From: Lachnospiraceae bacterium
GTDB lineage: Bacteria > Bacillota > Clostridia > Lachnospirales > Lachnospiraceae
DNA: 64,000 nt
Assembly: GCA_030531435.1 (NCBI GenBank)
Contig: JAUNNN010000003.1
Location: 1 to 64,000 of the forward strand
Direction: 5' to 3'
This document shows positions 34,582 through 44,544 of this stretch, in pieces. The notes under the pieces are model-generated. The model did not search any database. It saw only the letters and a list, made by a program, of their open reading frames with translations, and was not told where the DNA came from. Position 1 is the stretch's first letter; every line of letters starts with the position of its first letter. The position numbers and the translations under genes are program-made.

Positions 34582-35789
34582 TATTTACCTCCAAGCAGCT
34601 GCTTAACTGTACTCTGTGGACTAAACTCTTCGATATCATCAGGTACATTCTGACCACATGTTACGTATGACATTTCAGCCCCAGTGTGAAGTCTTACATT
34701 ATATATGTTTCCAAGAGTTGATGTTTCATCAAGCTTTGTGAAAATAATCTTGTACTTTGTGAATTCAGAGTATGTATCACAAACAGAAATAAGATCACGA
34801 TACTTTGTCGTAGCTGAAAGAACAAGATATACTTCCTTCTCATAGCTTTCATCTACACAGTCTAAGAACTGCTTCATACCATTTTTCTGATTTTCGTTAT
34901 TTTGTGAATGACCAGCTGTATCAATCAAAATAAAATCAGATGTTGAGAAATCCTTAAGAGCCGCTACAAGCTCATCTGTTGTGTAAATAACTCTAAATGG
35001 ATTTTCAAGAATATTTGCATATGTTCTAAGCTGTTCAGCAGCAGCTATTCTATATGTATCTGTTGTAAGTAAGGTAACCTTCTTTTTATCATTTAAAGAA
35101 AGCTTTGATGCAATTTTTGCAATTGTAGTTGTCTTACCTACGCCAGTCGTTCCTACAAAAAATACAATCTTTGGTCCGTTTGTTCCTTCTTTGATTACAG
35201 AAGTCTTACCAAACTTTAGAATCATTTTTTGATAAATATTTGCAAGTATATAATCAATAGTTGCATTTGGCTTATTTAATGAAGCAGCGCCATCGATTAT
35301 ATTATTTACGTACTTTTCATCAACCTCATTATCAATAAGTGTATTATAAATAAGCTTGAAGAAATCAGTATTTTTACTATCATCTTTTTTAATAGATTCT
35401 GGTTCTTCCTTTACAAGCTGTTTCTCTAAAAGTGTATGAAGACTCTCAAGCTTTTCTTCTATATTATTAGAAGGAATATTTTCAACAGGTGCCTTTACTG
35501 GTGGCTCTTCTATTACAGGCTTAGCAGGTGCTTTATATGGAGTGTACTCTGGTTCCTTTGGAACAACTTCTCTTATGGCACTAACTGCTTCTGCAATCTT
35601 GCCATAATTTGTATCCTGCTCCTCTTCTACAGCAGCACTTACTTCATAAACTTTTCTTCTAAGGAATGAAAATAAACCCTTTGGCTTTGTCTGACGAACA
35701 TGCATAATTACAACATTTTCGCCCAGTTCAGCTTTAGCGTTGTTTACTGCCTCTAATTCTGTTTTTCCCTGAAATTTTTTAATAATCAT
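34581..35789 (-). CDS. flhF: Flagellar biosynthesis GTPase FlhF
   Basis: The 402-residue SRP-type GTPase has an N-terminal B domain, a Pro-rich linker (about residues 85-125) and an NG domain with FVGTTGVGKTTTIAKIAS (G1), DTYRIAAAEQL, DTAGHSQ (G3) and TKLDET (G4). It sets the site of flagellum assembly and is paired with FlhG. The gene follows flhA without a gap. Confidence 0.95.
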   Translation of the reverse strand: MIIKKFQGKTELEAVNNAKAELGENVVIMHVRQTKPKGLFSFLRRKVYEVSAAVEEEQDTNYGKIAEAVSAIREVVPKEPEYTPYKAPAKPVIEEPPVKAPVENIPSNNIEEKLESLHTLLEKQLVKEEPESIKKDDSKNTDFFKLIYNTLIDNEVDEKYVNNIIDGAASLNKPNATIDYILANIYQKMILKFGKTSVIKEGTNGPKIVFFVGTTGVGKTTTIAKIASKLSLNDKKKVTLLTTDTYRIAAAEQLRTYANILENPFRVIYTTDELVAALKDFSTSDFILIDTAGHSQNNENQKNGMKQFLDCVDESYEKEVYLVLSATTKYRDLISVCDTYSEFTKYKIIFTKLDETSTLGNIYNVRLHTGAEMSYVTCGQNVPDDIEEFSPQSTVKQLLGGK

Positions 35790-37841
35790 TTACGCTGTTA
35801 CCATTCCTACTGATTGAAGTTCTACATCCGAATCAATTTCATTATACGATACAACAATCAAATCTTTAAAATAATCTTCTGAAAGCTTTTTGAAATACAT
35901 TCTTACAATTGGAGAAGTAATAATAATTGGAGCCTTTCCAAGATTTTCAAGTTTTGCTATTTCTGCTTCAACTGACTTTGTAATAAGCTTCGTCCTCTCT
36001 GGATCAAGTGTAAGGTATGCTCCCTGCTCTGTCTGCTTAACTGAAGACATTATTTCCTGCTCAATCTTAGGATCAAGAGTTACAACACTTGTTGCTTCGT
36101 TTGCAGGGAAGTACTTAGAAGAAATAGCTCTCTTAAGACTCTGTCTTACATATTCAGTAAGTACATCTGTATCTCTTGTTACAACTGCATGATCAGCAAG
36201 TGTTTCAAAAATTGTAAGAAGGTCTCGTATAGAAATACCTTCCTTAAGAAGATTCTGAAGTACCTTCTGGATTTCACCAAGGCCAAGAAGCTTTGGAGTC
36301 AATTCTTCAACAAGTGAAGGGTTAGATTCCTTAATATTGTTAATGAGGTTCTGAACATCCTGTCTAGTAAGAAGTTCAGCAATGTGACCTCTGATAATCT
36401 CTGTTAAGTGTGTAGCAATAATTGATGGTGGATCAACAACAGTGTATCCAAGACTCTCTGCTCTTTCTCTCTGAGATTCAGTAATCCAGATAGCAGGAAG
36501 ATGGAATGATGGTTCAAATGTTGGAATACCTGTTATTTCTTCCTCAACAAATCCAGGATTCATTGCCATATAGTGGTCAAATAATATTTCACCTTCACTG
36601 ACCTGAATGCCTTTAATTTTAATAATATACTGATTAGGGTTAAGCTGGATATTATCTCTTAAACGAATAATAGGCACAACTGTACCAAGTTCAATTGCAA
36701 CCTGCCTACGAATCATTACAACTCTATCAAGGAGGTCACCACCCTGATTTACATCAGCAAGAGGAATAATTCCATAACCAAATTCAAGTTCAATCGGATC
36801 AACTGCAAGAAGCGATACAACATTTTCTGGTTTTCTGATTTCATCTGCAGAAACCTCTTCTGTATCAACCTCAGCTTCAATGTTTGATTCTTCAATTGTG
36901 TTTGCAATCATTCTACCTGATACGATAAATGCCATACCAAGACCTAAGAAAAGTACTACATTAAGAGGTGTGACTATTCCAAGGAATGAAAGTGTTGCAC
37001 CTACAAAATAAAGAGGCTTTGGCATTCCAAATAACTGCTTAACAAGAACAGAACCAAAATCAGCTTCTTTTGAACCCTTTGTAACAAGAATACCAGTTGA
37101 TAAAGATATAAGAAGTGAAGGAATCTGAGAACAGATACCATCACCTATAGTAAGAATTGAATATCTGTTTACGGCGTCACCTATGGCCATATTTCCACGC
37201 CAAACACCCATTACAATTCCGCCAATAAGGTTTACAAATGTAATAATAAGACCGGCTGTTGCATCTCCCTTAACGTACTTAACCGCACCATCCATAGAAC
37301 CGAAGAAGCTTGACTCATCTTGAATTTTTTCACGTCTTCTTTTTGCTTCTTCGTCATCAATTGCACCAGTATTAAGGTCAGCGTCAATAGCCATCTGTTT
37401 ACCAGGCATAGCATCAAGTGTGAATCTGGCTGTTACTTCAGATACACGCTCAGAACCTTTGTTGATAACCATAAACTGGATAATGATAAGTACTATAAAT
37501 ACGATTGCACCAATTACAAGATCACCACCACCTACGAACTGGCCGAATGTTTCTACGACGTTACCAGGTGAACCTGTTGTAAGAATAAGTCTTGTAGATG
37601 ATACGTTTAGAGAAATTCTGAAAAGTGTTGTGAAAAGAAGGATTGTCGGGTAAAAAGACATCTCAAGAACTTCTTTCGCAAACATTGTATTAAATAGAAC
37701 CGCAAACGCGACTGACATATTAATGGCAAGCATTACATCCAGGAGGATTGATGGAATAGGAACAATAAAGAACACGAATGCGCAAAGTACATATATTGCT
37801 ACACCCATATCAGCAACGCCGAATTTTTTTAATGCGCCCAT
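35790..37841 (-). CDS. flhA: Flagellar export gate protein FlhA
   Basis: The 683-residue protein has seven or eight N-terminal membrane helices (to about residue 320) with the conserved FHIPEP-type loop region (RFTLDAMPGKQMAIDADL). The C-terminal cytosolic domain docks export substrates and chaperones. It forms the nonameric ring of the type III export apparatus with FlhB, FliP, FliQ and FliR. Confidence 0.96.
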   Translation of the reverse strand: MGALKKFGVADMGVAIYVLCAFVFFIVPIPSILLDVMLAINMSVAFAVLFNTMFAKEVLEMSFYPTILLFTTLFRISLNVSSTRLILTTGSPGNVVETFGQFVGGGDLVIGAIVFIVLIIIQFMVINKGSERVSEVTARFTLDAMPGKQMAIDADLNTGAIDDEEAKRRREKIQDESSFFGSMDGAVKYVKGDATAGLIITFVNLIGGIVMGVWRGNMAIGDAVNRYSILTIGDGICSQIPSLLISLSTGILVTKGSKEADFGSVLVKQLFGMPKPLYFVGATLSFLGIVTPLNVVLFLGLGMAFIVSGRMIANTIEESNIEAEVDTEEVSADEIRKPENVVSLLAVDPIELEFGYGIIPLADVNQGGDLLDRVVMIRRQVAIELGTVVPIIRLRDNIQLNPNQYIIKIKGIQVSEGEILFDHYMAMNPGFVEEEITGIPTFEPSFHLPAIWITESQRERAESLGYTVVDPPSIIATHLTEIIRGHIAELLTRQDVQNLINNIKESNPSLVEELTPKLLGLGEIQKVLQNLLKEGISIRDLLTIFETLADHAVVTRDTDVLTEYVRQSLKRAISSKYFPANEATSVVTLDPKIEQEIMSSVKQTEQGAYLTLDPERTKLITKSVEAEIAKLENLGKAPIIITSPIVRMYFKKLSEDYFKDLIVVSYNEIDSDVELQSVGMVTA

Positions 37842-37900
37842 ATTTATCCTCCTTTCAATTATTTCTTACCAAAAATGATTACTTCCCCTGCACTTTTGAT

Positions 37901-39040
37901 TTATGCTCTCTTTCTTGCGTTATAAATAGCTGCAAGAATATCTGCTACTGTTCTGTATAACTCTGGTGGAATTGGAGCTCCAAGATCAACATTGTAATAA
38001 AGCATTCTGGCAAGAGGCTTATTCTCTACTATCTCGACTCCATTTTCTCTTGCTAAATCTTTAATTCTTGCTGCAAGAAAATCTTCACCCTTTGCCACAA
38101 CAAATGGAGCATCAAATGATTCCGGCTCATATTTAAGAGCAACAGCAAAGTGTGTAGGGTTTGTAATAACTACATCTGCCTGTGGTACAGCTGACATCAT
38201 TCTTCGTCTTGATGCCTCCTGCATTCTGGCTCTTTGTTTACTCTTAATCTGAGGATCTCCTTCAGAGTTCTTATACTCGTCTTTTACTTCCTGCTTAGTC
38301 ATCTTCATATCTTCTTTGAACTTCCATTTCTGGTAGCCATAATCAGCAATACCGATTACTAAGTAAAAAAGACTGATTTTTAATCCAAGGTTTATTGCAA
38401 CATTTCCAATTGTCTGAACTGCGCCAATTAGTTCTAAATCATATAGTTTAAATAGTGTTGGCAATTCTCCAACAAGCGTTGTATAGGCAAGATATCCAAT
38501 AAGACCTATCTTTATAAATGATTTGAAAAGTTCAACAAGCTTCTCTTTTGAAAAAAGCTTTTTCATCCCTTTAACAGGGTTAAGCTTACTTCCCTTTGGC
38601 TTAAGAGGTTTTGTAGTAATAACCCATTTAACCTGAATTATCTCAATAACAAATGCTGAAACTGCAGCAAATACTAAAAATGGAAGAAGCATTAAAAGTA
38701 CTCTTGTAAGTATTGTTACAAAGAGAATCCTTGCATCATTTTCAGGCATTTCTCCATCAATAAATTTAGTAAATTCAGGTATTTTATTATAGAAAAGGCC
38801 AAAGTTTTCTATAAACTGAGTGCCTAATTTCCCAACAAATACTTTTAGTGATACAAATAAAGCAATAAGGACAGCTGCATTACAAAGCTCTTTACTTTTT
38901 GCAACAGAACCATCATTTCTTGCATCCTTTAACTTCTTAGGAGTTGCATTCTCGGTTTTTTCACCGCCTGGTCCTTCTTTTGCAAAGAACTGAAGATCAT
39001 ATACAAGATTCGATTTTGAATTTAAAAATTCAAATTCCAC
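37901..39040 (-). CDS. flhB: Flagellar export switch protein FlhB
   Basis: The 379-residue protein has a hydrophilic N-terminus (GEKTENATPKKL), four membrane helices and a cytoplasmic domain with the self-cleavage motif NPTH at about 294-297. Cleavage switches export from rod/hook to filament subunits. The extra 15-20 residues before the usual start (QFFAKEGPGGEK) are typical for clostridial members. Confidence 0.96.
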   Translation of the reverse strand: MEFEFLNSKSNLVYDLQFFAKEGPGGEKTENATPKKLKDARNDGSVAKSKELCNAAVLIALFVSLKVFVGKLGTQFIENFGLFYNKIPEFTKFIDGEMPENDARILFVTILTRVLLMLLPFLVFAAVSAFVIEIIQVKWVITTKPLKPKGSKLNPVKGMKKLFSKEKLVELFKSFIKIGLIGYLAYTTLVGELPTLFKLYDLELIGAVQTIGNVAINLGLKISLFYLVIGIADYGYQKWKFKEDMKMTKQEVKDEYKNSEGDPQIKSKQRARMQEASRRRMMSAVPQADVVITNPTHFAVALKYEPESFDAPFVVAKGEDFLAARIKDLARENGVEIVENKPLARMLYYNVDLGAPIPPELYRTVADILAAIYNARKRA

Positions 39041-39044
39041 CTTA

Positions 39045-39827
39045 TCACCTCAAGCTTTGAATCATAGCATCCGTCATTTGCTTCATCTCGTCAAAGATAA
39101 ACTCTGATAAATATGGTAAAAGTGCTATTGTAACAAACAAAATACTTAAACCAACTAATACCTTTATCTGAATACCAACAGAGAACATATTCATCTGTGG
39201 TGATGTTTTAGCAAGTATTCCAAGCACTGCATTTAAAATAATGATTGAAGCCATAATCGGCAGGCATATACTAAATGCGATTCTGACATAATCTACTAAA
39301 AACTTTGAAATAACTGACACAATCAGTTCAGAGTTATAATGCACCCCACCAACTGGAATCAGTGTATAGGACTCTGTAAATGCTCTTAAAAAATAATGGT
39401 GCATATTCGATACAAACATAATGAGCATTACACCATACTGATAAAGAGTACCTGTAAAACCGCTTGAATCTCTTGTCATAGGGTCAAACAACTGTACCAT
39501 TGAAAGACCAATTTCCATGTCAGCAACTTTACCAGCAAGATTCACTACTGATATGACAATATTTCCACCAAGTCCAATAACTAGACCTGCAATTATTTCT
39601 TTTATAACTATTATTTCAAACCCAATAACTGAATTATAAACTGGCGGCGTATGATCTGGTAAAACCGAAAACATTATTACCGATATACAAAAAGCAAATC
39701 CCGCCTTAAACTGTCTTGGCACATTTGGCATCGAAAAAAATGGAGCTGATACAACAAATGAAGCCATTCTGACCAGAATTAACAGAAAAAATTCAAGGTC
39801 TGAATACGAGAAGGAATAATCTATCAT
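39045..39827 (-). CDS. fliR: Flagellar export gate protein FliR
   Basis: The 260-residue protein has six or so membrane helices and the FliR landmarks (RMASFVVSAPFFS, KAGFAFCISV, EIGLSMVQLFDPMTRDSSG). It forms the export gate core with FliP and FliQ. It lies 17 bases or fewer from both neighbours. Confidence 0.95.
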   Translation of the reverse strand: MIDYSFSYSDLEFFLLILVRMASFVVSAPFFSMPNVPRQFKAGFAFCISVIMFSVLPDHTPPVYNSVIGFEIIVIKEIIAGLVIGLGGNIVISVVNLAGKVADMEIGLSMVQLFDPMTRDSSGFTGTLYQYGVMLIMFVSNMHHYFLRAFTESYTLIPVGGVHYNSELIVSVISKFLVDYVRIAFSICLPIMASIIILNAVLGILAKTSPQMNMFSVGIQIKVLVGLSILFVTIALLPYLSEFIFDEMKQMTDAMIQSLR

Positions 39828-39830
39828 TTG

Positions 39831-40100
39831 CTACCTTATATATAAAGAAAAATTATTCCACAAACTTGCCGTAAATGACGTAATATTATTTGCAATCCAA
39901 TGTCCTACCAGCATAAGGACAGCAAATATCGACAAAATTTTTGGAACAAATGTCAATGTCTGCTCCTGAATAGATGTAACTGTCTGAAAGATACTAACTA
40001 AAAGACCTACAACTAATGACACTAAAAGCATCGGTGCTGCTGAAATAATAATCGTATATAGGGCTTCTCTAATTATTGATGTAACAGTATCGACTGACAT
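39831..40100 (-). CDS. fliQ: Flagellar export gate protein FliQ
   Basis: The 89-residue protein has two membrane helices and the conserved LLVSLVVGLLVSIFQ..TSIQEQTL segment. The length is as expected for FliQ. Confidence 0.95.
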   Translation of the reverse strand: MSVDTVTSIIREALYTIIISAAPMLLVSLVVGLLVSIFQTVTSIQEQTLTFVPKILSIFAVLMLVGHWIANNITSFTASLWNNFSLYIR

Positions 40101-40108
40101 ATTTTCTC

Positions 40109-40990
40109 CTAATAGAACGTTTTAACAAGGTTTCCAATCACAAGACTCCATCCATCTGCCAATACAAATAACAGAATCTTAAACGGAGTGGAAATTGTTG
40201 TTGGCGGCAGCATCATCATACCCATGGACATAAGAGTCGAGGCCACTACCATATCAATTACAATAAACGGAATATATAGCAAAAATCCTATTATAAATGC
40301 CGTTCTAAGCTCGCTTATCATAAAGGCTGGAACAAGAATTCTTGTTGGAATTTCGTCAAGACTTTCTACACTTTCAAGTCCACCTATATCCATAAACAAA
40401 CGAACATCCTTCGTCTGGGTCTGTCCATACATGAACTCTCTTAGTGGTTCCATTGCCGTCTCAATAAACTCTGTCTGGTTCATTTCTCCTGCTTCAAATG
40501 GTTTAAGAGCAGTATCATTTATCTGTGTAAGTACAGGGTTCATGATAAACAGTGTAAGAAAAAGCGATAAACCAACAAGCACCTGGTTAGGAGGTGCTGT
40601 CTGGGTACCAATAGCAGTCCTTAAAAAATGGAAAACGATGAGAATTCTTGTGAAAGAAGTCATCATTAAAAGGATTGTTGGTAACAGAGATATAAGCGTT
40701 AATGTTATAAGAATTCTTAACGTTCCTGATAAATTACCATTCTCGTCTCTGTATGTAACAGAAAGAGAATTAGATACGTTAAGCTCTCTTAAATCATCAG
40801 GTGTCTCAGCACTGCCAGGTTCACTTATTACAGTTGGATGTGCATTGGATGCATCGTCAACAATACCAACATCATTTGGATCTGATGCATGCACACTAAC
40901 GGGTGACATAAAAATTACACCCGTAAAACACGCAATAAAGCAAAAGAATAATAATAATCTTTTGCTTATTACATAAAAAACTCTATTCAT
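40109..40990 (-). CDS. fliP: Flagellar export gate protein FliP
   Basis: The 293-residue protein has a cleavable-looking signal peptide (to about residue 35, VSVHA), a short exported segment and the FliP core with MTSFTRILIVFHFLR, GLSLFLTLFIM and VDMVVASTLMSMGMMMLPP. It overlaps the fliO end by eight bases. Confidence 0.96.
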   Translation of the reverse strand: MNRVFYVISKRLLLFFCFIACFTGVIFMSPVSVHASDPNDVGIVDDASNAHPTVISEPGSAETPDDLRELNVSNSLSVTYRDENGNLSGTLRILITLTLISLLPTILLMMTSFTRILIVFHFLRTAIGTQTAPPNQVLVGLSLFLTLFIMNPVLTQINDTALKPFEAGEMNQTEFIETAMEPLREFMYGQTQTKDVRLFMDIGGLESVESLDEIPTRILVPAFMISELRTAFIIGFLLYIPFIVIDMVVASTLMSMGMMMLPPTTISTPFKILLFVLADGWSLVIGNLVKTFY

Positions 40991-41363
40991 TATTTCCGCC
41001 TTTGTTCATTCGTTCCTTAGCTTTAGAAATGAGTGAGGCAAAAGCTTCCGAAGTCTCATTAGAACTACCTGGAGCCTTAATTATATTTTCCTCATTAAGC
41101 TCGGCAATCATTGTTACTTCATCTTTTCCTATAGCAATAACTAAATACTTATCAGCAGCGCGCACCAACTGTAAATACTTGTTATTTGCAAGACGAAACG
41201 TCTCAATAACTTCAAAGTTACGATTGTAACCCTGCATCTTCTGGAACTTGCCAGTATACTTCGTAGTTAAATAGGTAATAAAAACTACGAATGCAAATAT
41301 TAGGATTACCGTAAAAAACTGAGACAGACTACTTGCCGAAGAACTAGTCGTCAGTATAACCAT
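40983..41363 (-). CDS. fliO: Flagellar export apparatus protein FliO/FliZ
   Basis: This 126-residue bitopic protein has a short exported N-terminus, a membrane helix at about residues 13-33 and a FliO-type cytoplasmic domain (FEVIETFRLANNKYLQLVRAADKYLVIAIGKDEV). It helps FliP fold and assemble. Position between cheY and fliP matches Bacillus fliZ. Confidence 0.9.
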   Translation of the reverse strand: MVILTTSSSASSLSQFFTVILIFAFVVFITYLTTKYTGKFQKMQGYNRNFEVIETFRLANNKYLQLVRAADKYLVIAIGKDEVTMIAELNEENIIKAPGSSNETSEAFASLISKAKERMNKGGNNE

Positions 41364-41369
41364 AATCGA

Positions 41370-41732
41370 TTAACCAACTACTTTTTTAACAGCCTCAATA
41401 ACACGATCCGCTTGGAAAGGTTTTACGATAAAGTCCTTAGCTCCGGCCTGAATTGACTCAATAACCATTGCCTGCTGACCCATAGCAGAACACATAATAA
41501 CGAGAGCAGATGCGTCTGATTCCTTAATTTTCTTAAGAGCCTGAATACCGTCCATTTCTGGCATTGTAATATCCATTAATACAAGATCTGGCTTAAGCTC
41601 GTTGTACTTTTCAACAGCCTTTGCGCCATTTTCTGCCTCTCCTGCAACGTTGTAACCATTCTTTGTAAGGATGTCCTTAATCATCATTCTCATGAATGCT
41701 GCATCGTCACAAATTAAGATGTTTTTTGCCAT
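41370..41732 (-). CDS. cheY: Chemotaxis response regulator CheY
   Basis: The 120-residue single receiver domain has the acidic pocket DD at 9-10, phospho-acceptor Asp54 (VLMDITMPEMDG), a switch Ser/Thr (MCSAMG) and Lys in IVKPF. Phosphorylated by CheA it binds FliM and FliY at the motor. The position between fliY and fliO is the same as in Bacillus. Confidence 0.96.
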   Translation of the reverse strand: MAKNILICDDAAFMRMMIKDILTKNGYNVAGEAENGAKAVEKYNELKPDLVLMDITMPEMDGIQALKKIKESDASALVIMCSAMGQQAMVIESIQAGAKDFIVKPFQADRVIEAVKKVVG

Positions 41733-41760
41733 TTTCTTTCTCCTTGTGTTTTATACTGAA

Positions 41761-42990
41761 TTATTCAACAATTTCTGTTACTCTGACACCGAAGTTTTCT
41801 TCGATGACTACTACTTCGCCCTTGGCAACAAGCTTACCATTTACAAGAACGTCTACAGGTTCACCTGCAATCTTATCAAGTTCTACAATAGTACCTGGTG
41901 CAAAATCAAGAATATCTGATATTGCTTTACTTGTTCTACCAAGTTCAACCGTTACCTCTAATGGTACATCCTTAATTAAGGAAATGTTTTCCGTGCTCTG
42001 CATCGCATTTACATCTGTTGCAAACGGTGAAAATGAAGCCGGCTGAATATTTACATTCGGCATCATTGGCTGTTGCATCTGCGGTGCCATTGCCATGCCC
42101 ATTCCCATATTAGGCTGCTGCATAGGCATTCCCATGCCCATTCCTATATTAGGCTGCTGCGGTGGCATTCCCATACCCATTCCCATGCCTGGGTCCATTG
42201 CTGGCATTGGTGGTGGGGCCATCGGAGCTGGTTCTGGAGCTGGTGGAACTTCCGGCTCCTGTGAATCTATAAAGAAATCATACAGTGATTTAGCAAAGTC
42301 GATTGGGTATAACTGCATAATCTTTGAGTCAACCAAATCGCCAATCTGCATCCTGAATGTAATTCTTACAAAAGTACCTCCAAGGAATGATGAAATATCC
42401 TCGCCCTTTCCAAAGGTTTCCACATCAACAAGATTTGCCTCTGGTGGAGAAATATCTATCATTCTACCAAGCATTGATGAAAGGCTTGTTGCTGATGAAC
42501 CCATCATCTGGTTCATCGCTTCACAAATAGCTGATAAGTGAAGTTCTCCAAGTTCTCCATCTGTATTTGTACCATCACCACCCATCATTAGATCAGTGAT
42601 GATTTTAACATCTGTTTCCTTGAGTATCAGGATATTCGTTCCCTCAAGACCTTCTGTATATTTAATTTTAATAAATACACATGGTTTCTCGTATTCTCGA
42701 ATAATCTCATCCCAGGTTGCTAATGTAACAACAGGGGTAGTGATGTTAACCTTACGATTTACAAGGGAATACAATGTTGTTGCTGAAGAGCCCATGCTTA
42801 TGTTTGCCACTTCACCAATGGCATCTTTTTCAATGTCCGTTAGTAGACTTTGATCTGCTGAGCTTCCTGCCGGAGCTGAACCGCCCGCATCGTCCGCTGG
42901 GGTATCAGATGATCCTATATCGGATGAGCCGCCATCTTGCATTCCATTTAGAAGGGCGTTTATTTCATCCTGGGACAACATTCCGTCCAT
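41761..42990 (-). CDS. fliY: Flagellar switch protein FliY (CheC-like plus FliN domain)
   Basis: The 409-residue protein begins with the CheY-P-binding peptide LSQDEINALLNG. A CheC-like region with two half-sites follows (IGEVANISMGSSA near 60 and CEAMNQMMGSSA near 155), then a SpoA/FliN domain at the C-terminus (about 325-409). It is both the C-ring FliN part and a CheY-P phosphatase. Between the domains a linker at about 245-320 contains several near-identical MGMGMP..QQPN units. Confidence 0.95.
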   Translation of the reverse strand: MDGMLSQDEINALLNGMQDGGSSDIGSSDTPADDAGGSAPAGSSADQSLLTDIEKDAIGEVANISMGSSATTLYSLVNRKVNITTPVVTLATWDEIIREYEKPCVFIKIKYTEGLEGTNILILKETDVKIITDLMMGGDGTNTDGELGELHLSAICEAMNQMMGSSATSLSSMLGRMIDISPPEANLVDVETFGKGEDISSFLGGTFVRITFRMQIGDLVDSKIMQLYPIDFAKSLYDFFIDSQEPEVPPAPEPAPMAPPPMPAMDPGMGMGMGMPPQQPNIGMGMGMPMQQPNMGMGMAMAPQMQQPMMPNVNIQPASFSPFATDVNAMQSTENISLIKDVPLEVTVELGRTSKAISDILDFAPGTIVELDKIAGEPVDVLVNGKLVAKGEVVVIEENFGVRVTEIVE

Positions 42991-42993
42991 CCG

Positions 42994-43974
42994 CTACTCC
43001 TCCTCTCGTAGTATTGAAGTAACCCTTATTGCATATGAATCCTTAGAGGATCCTGGAAGGGCTTTAAATTTCTTAATATTTCCAACATAGATATCCATCT
43101 CATTATCAACCTTAGAGTTGAGTTTGATGATATCTCCATTTTGAAGATTTACGAAATCACTAACTGTAATAACTGACTTTCCAAGTACAGCTTTAATTGG
43201 CATGCTGACTTTTCTAACAGCAGTCTCAAGTGTTTCACCGTATGAGTCTTCGTTGTTCTCTTTCATAGAAGCGAACCAATACTTCGTATTGAGCTTGTCC
43301 ATTACAGTCTCAAGTGTAAAGTATGGAAGACAACAGTTCATAAGACCTTCGACATCACCAATCTTGATGCTAAGTGTAACAATAGCAATCATTTCACTTG
43401 GTGCAATAATCTGTGCAAACTGTGGATTTGTCTCTACTCTTTCAAGAACTGGATCAATTTCCACAACATTTTTCCATGGTTCTCTTAAAAGCTGAACACA
43501 TATTGCTAATATTTTATCGATAATAGAACGCTCAATCTCTGAAAAATCTCTTGATTTTTCAAGAGGATCACCAGGTCCACCAAGCATTCTGTCTATCATT
43601 GTGAAACCAAGGTTTGCTGCAAGCTCTAACATTATATTTCCGTTAAGTGGCTGGAAATTTACAACCGATAACAGAACTGGGTTTGCAAGAGCTGTTGAAA
43701 ATTCAGAGAATGTACACGCTTCTGAGTTAACAACACTAACCGAAATGTTTTTTCGAAGATATACTGGAAGACTTGTAGAAATAAGTCGACCATAATGTTC
43801 AAAAATAATTTCAAGTGTACGAAGATGCTCTTTTGAGAACTTCGCAGGACGTCTGAAGTCGTAATTCTTAGTCGGCTTCTCGTCAATGCTGCTAATATCA
43901 TCAGCGTCCAGCTCGCCTGAACTAAGAGCCTGAAGCAGACTATCTATCTCATTTTGGGAAAGGACGTCAGCCAT
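42994..43974 (-). CDS. fliM: Flagellar switch protein FliM
   Basis: The 326-residue protein has the N-terminal CheY-P-binding motif LSQNEIDSLLQAL, a middle domain with the FliM pattern EHLRTLEIIFEHYGRLIS and MLGGPG, and a C-terminal SpoA domain. It is the main CheY-P receptor of the C-ring. It lies three bases before fliY. Confidence 0.96.
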   Translation of the reverse strand: MADVLSQNEIDSLLQALSSGELDADDISSIDEKPTKNYDFRRPAKFSKEHLRTLEIIFEHYGRLISTSLPVYLRKNISVSVVNSEACTFSEFSTALANPVLLSVVNFQPLNGNIMLELAANLGFTMIDRMLGGPGDPLEKSRDFSEIERSIIDKILAICVQLLREPWKNVVEIDPVLERVETNPQFAQIIAPSEMIAIVTLSIKIGDVEGLMNCCLPYFTLETVMDKLNTKYWFASMKENNEDSYGETLETAVRKVSMPIKAVLGKSVITVSDFVNLQNGDIIKLNSKVDNEMDIYVGNIKKFKALPGSSKDSYAIRVTSILREEE

Positions 43975-44008
43975 TAAAAATCACCTTCTACTAATAGTCT
44001 ATCGGGAA

Positions 44009-44530
44009 TTACTGGAACTTCAAATCACGGAAGTATGCTTCAAAGATAAACTTTGAACCAAACATATCCTGAACCTGCTTAAGAATTTCAGCTTCTATAG
44101 CAGCCTGATTAGCCATGGCGTCTTCCTTTGTATATCCGCCAATTACTCCAATAATTATACTTCTAATCTTACTTTCCTGACTTGCAACCATTGGTTCATA
44201 TGTTGCGTAATCAGGATCTGTAGTGTTAAGCGAGAATGAAACCTCACACATTGCATAATGCTCTTTTCCATCTGCACTAGGACGTAATGCTACAGTCATT
44301 GCATCCTGAATATTATATACAGCTGTATCTGCGATTGATACAGAACCCTTGCTGTAGCTGCTGTCTCCATTTCCACCTGTAAGCTCCAAATCAAGGACTG
44401 CAGCAATATCATTTACAAGAGCAACTGTTTTTTTGTTTGCTGAAACTGTTGAAAACATAATAATTGCAGTTAAGACTGTGTTAACAATCAAAAGTGCCAA
44501 TATTATGATTGAAAGTAAATTCTTTTTCAT
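44009..44530 (-). CDS. fliL: Flagellar basal body-associated protein FliL
   Basis: The 173-residue protein has one N-terminal membrane helix (about residues 6-27) and an extracytoplasmic FliL domain with a late region typical of the family (LKQVQDMFGSKFIFEAYFRDLKFQ pattern of ending). It associates with MotAB and supports stator function. It follows motB, which fits. Confidence 0.88.
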   Translation of the reverse strand: MKKNLLSIIILALLIVNTVLTAIIMFSTVSANKKTVALVNDIAAVLDLELTGGNGDSSYSKGSVSIADTAVYNIQDAMTVALRPSADGKEHYAMCEVSFSLNTTDPDYATYEPMVASQESKIRSIIIGVIGGYTKEDAMANQAAIEAEILKQVQDMFGSKFIFEAYFRDLKFQ

Positions 44531-44544
44531 ACTCCCTCCAAGGG

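Noticed and set aside
40188-40976. 262-codon plus-strand open frame opposite fliP
   Set aside because: It mirrors the fliP coding frame, encodes no recognisable domain and has no promoter or ribosome site.
42095-42541. 148-codon plus-strand open frame with Gly/Pro/Ile repeats
   Set aside because: It is the antisense shadow of the repeated FliY linker and SpoA/CheC regions; there is no ribosome site, and FliY on the other strand is well supported.
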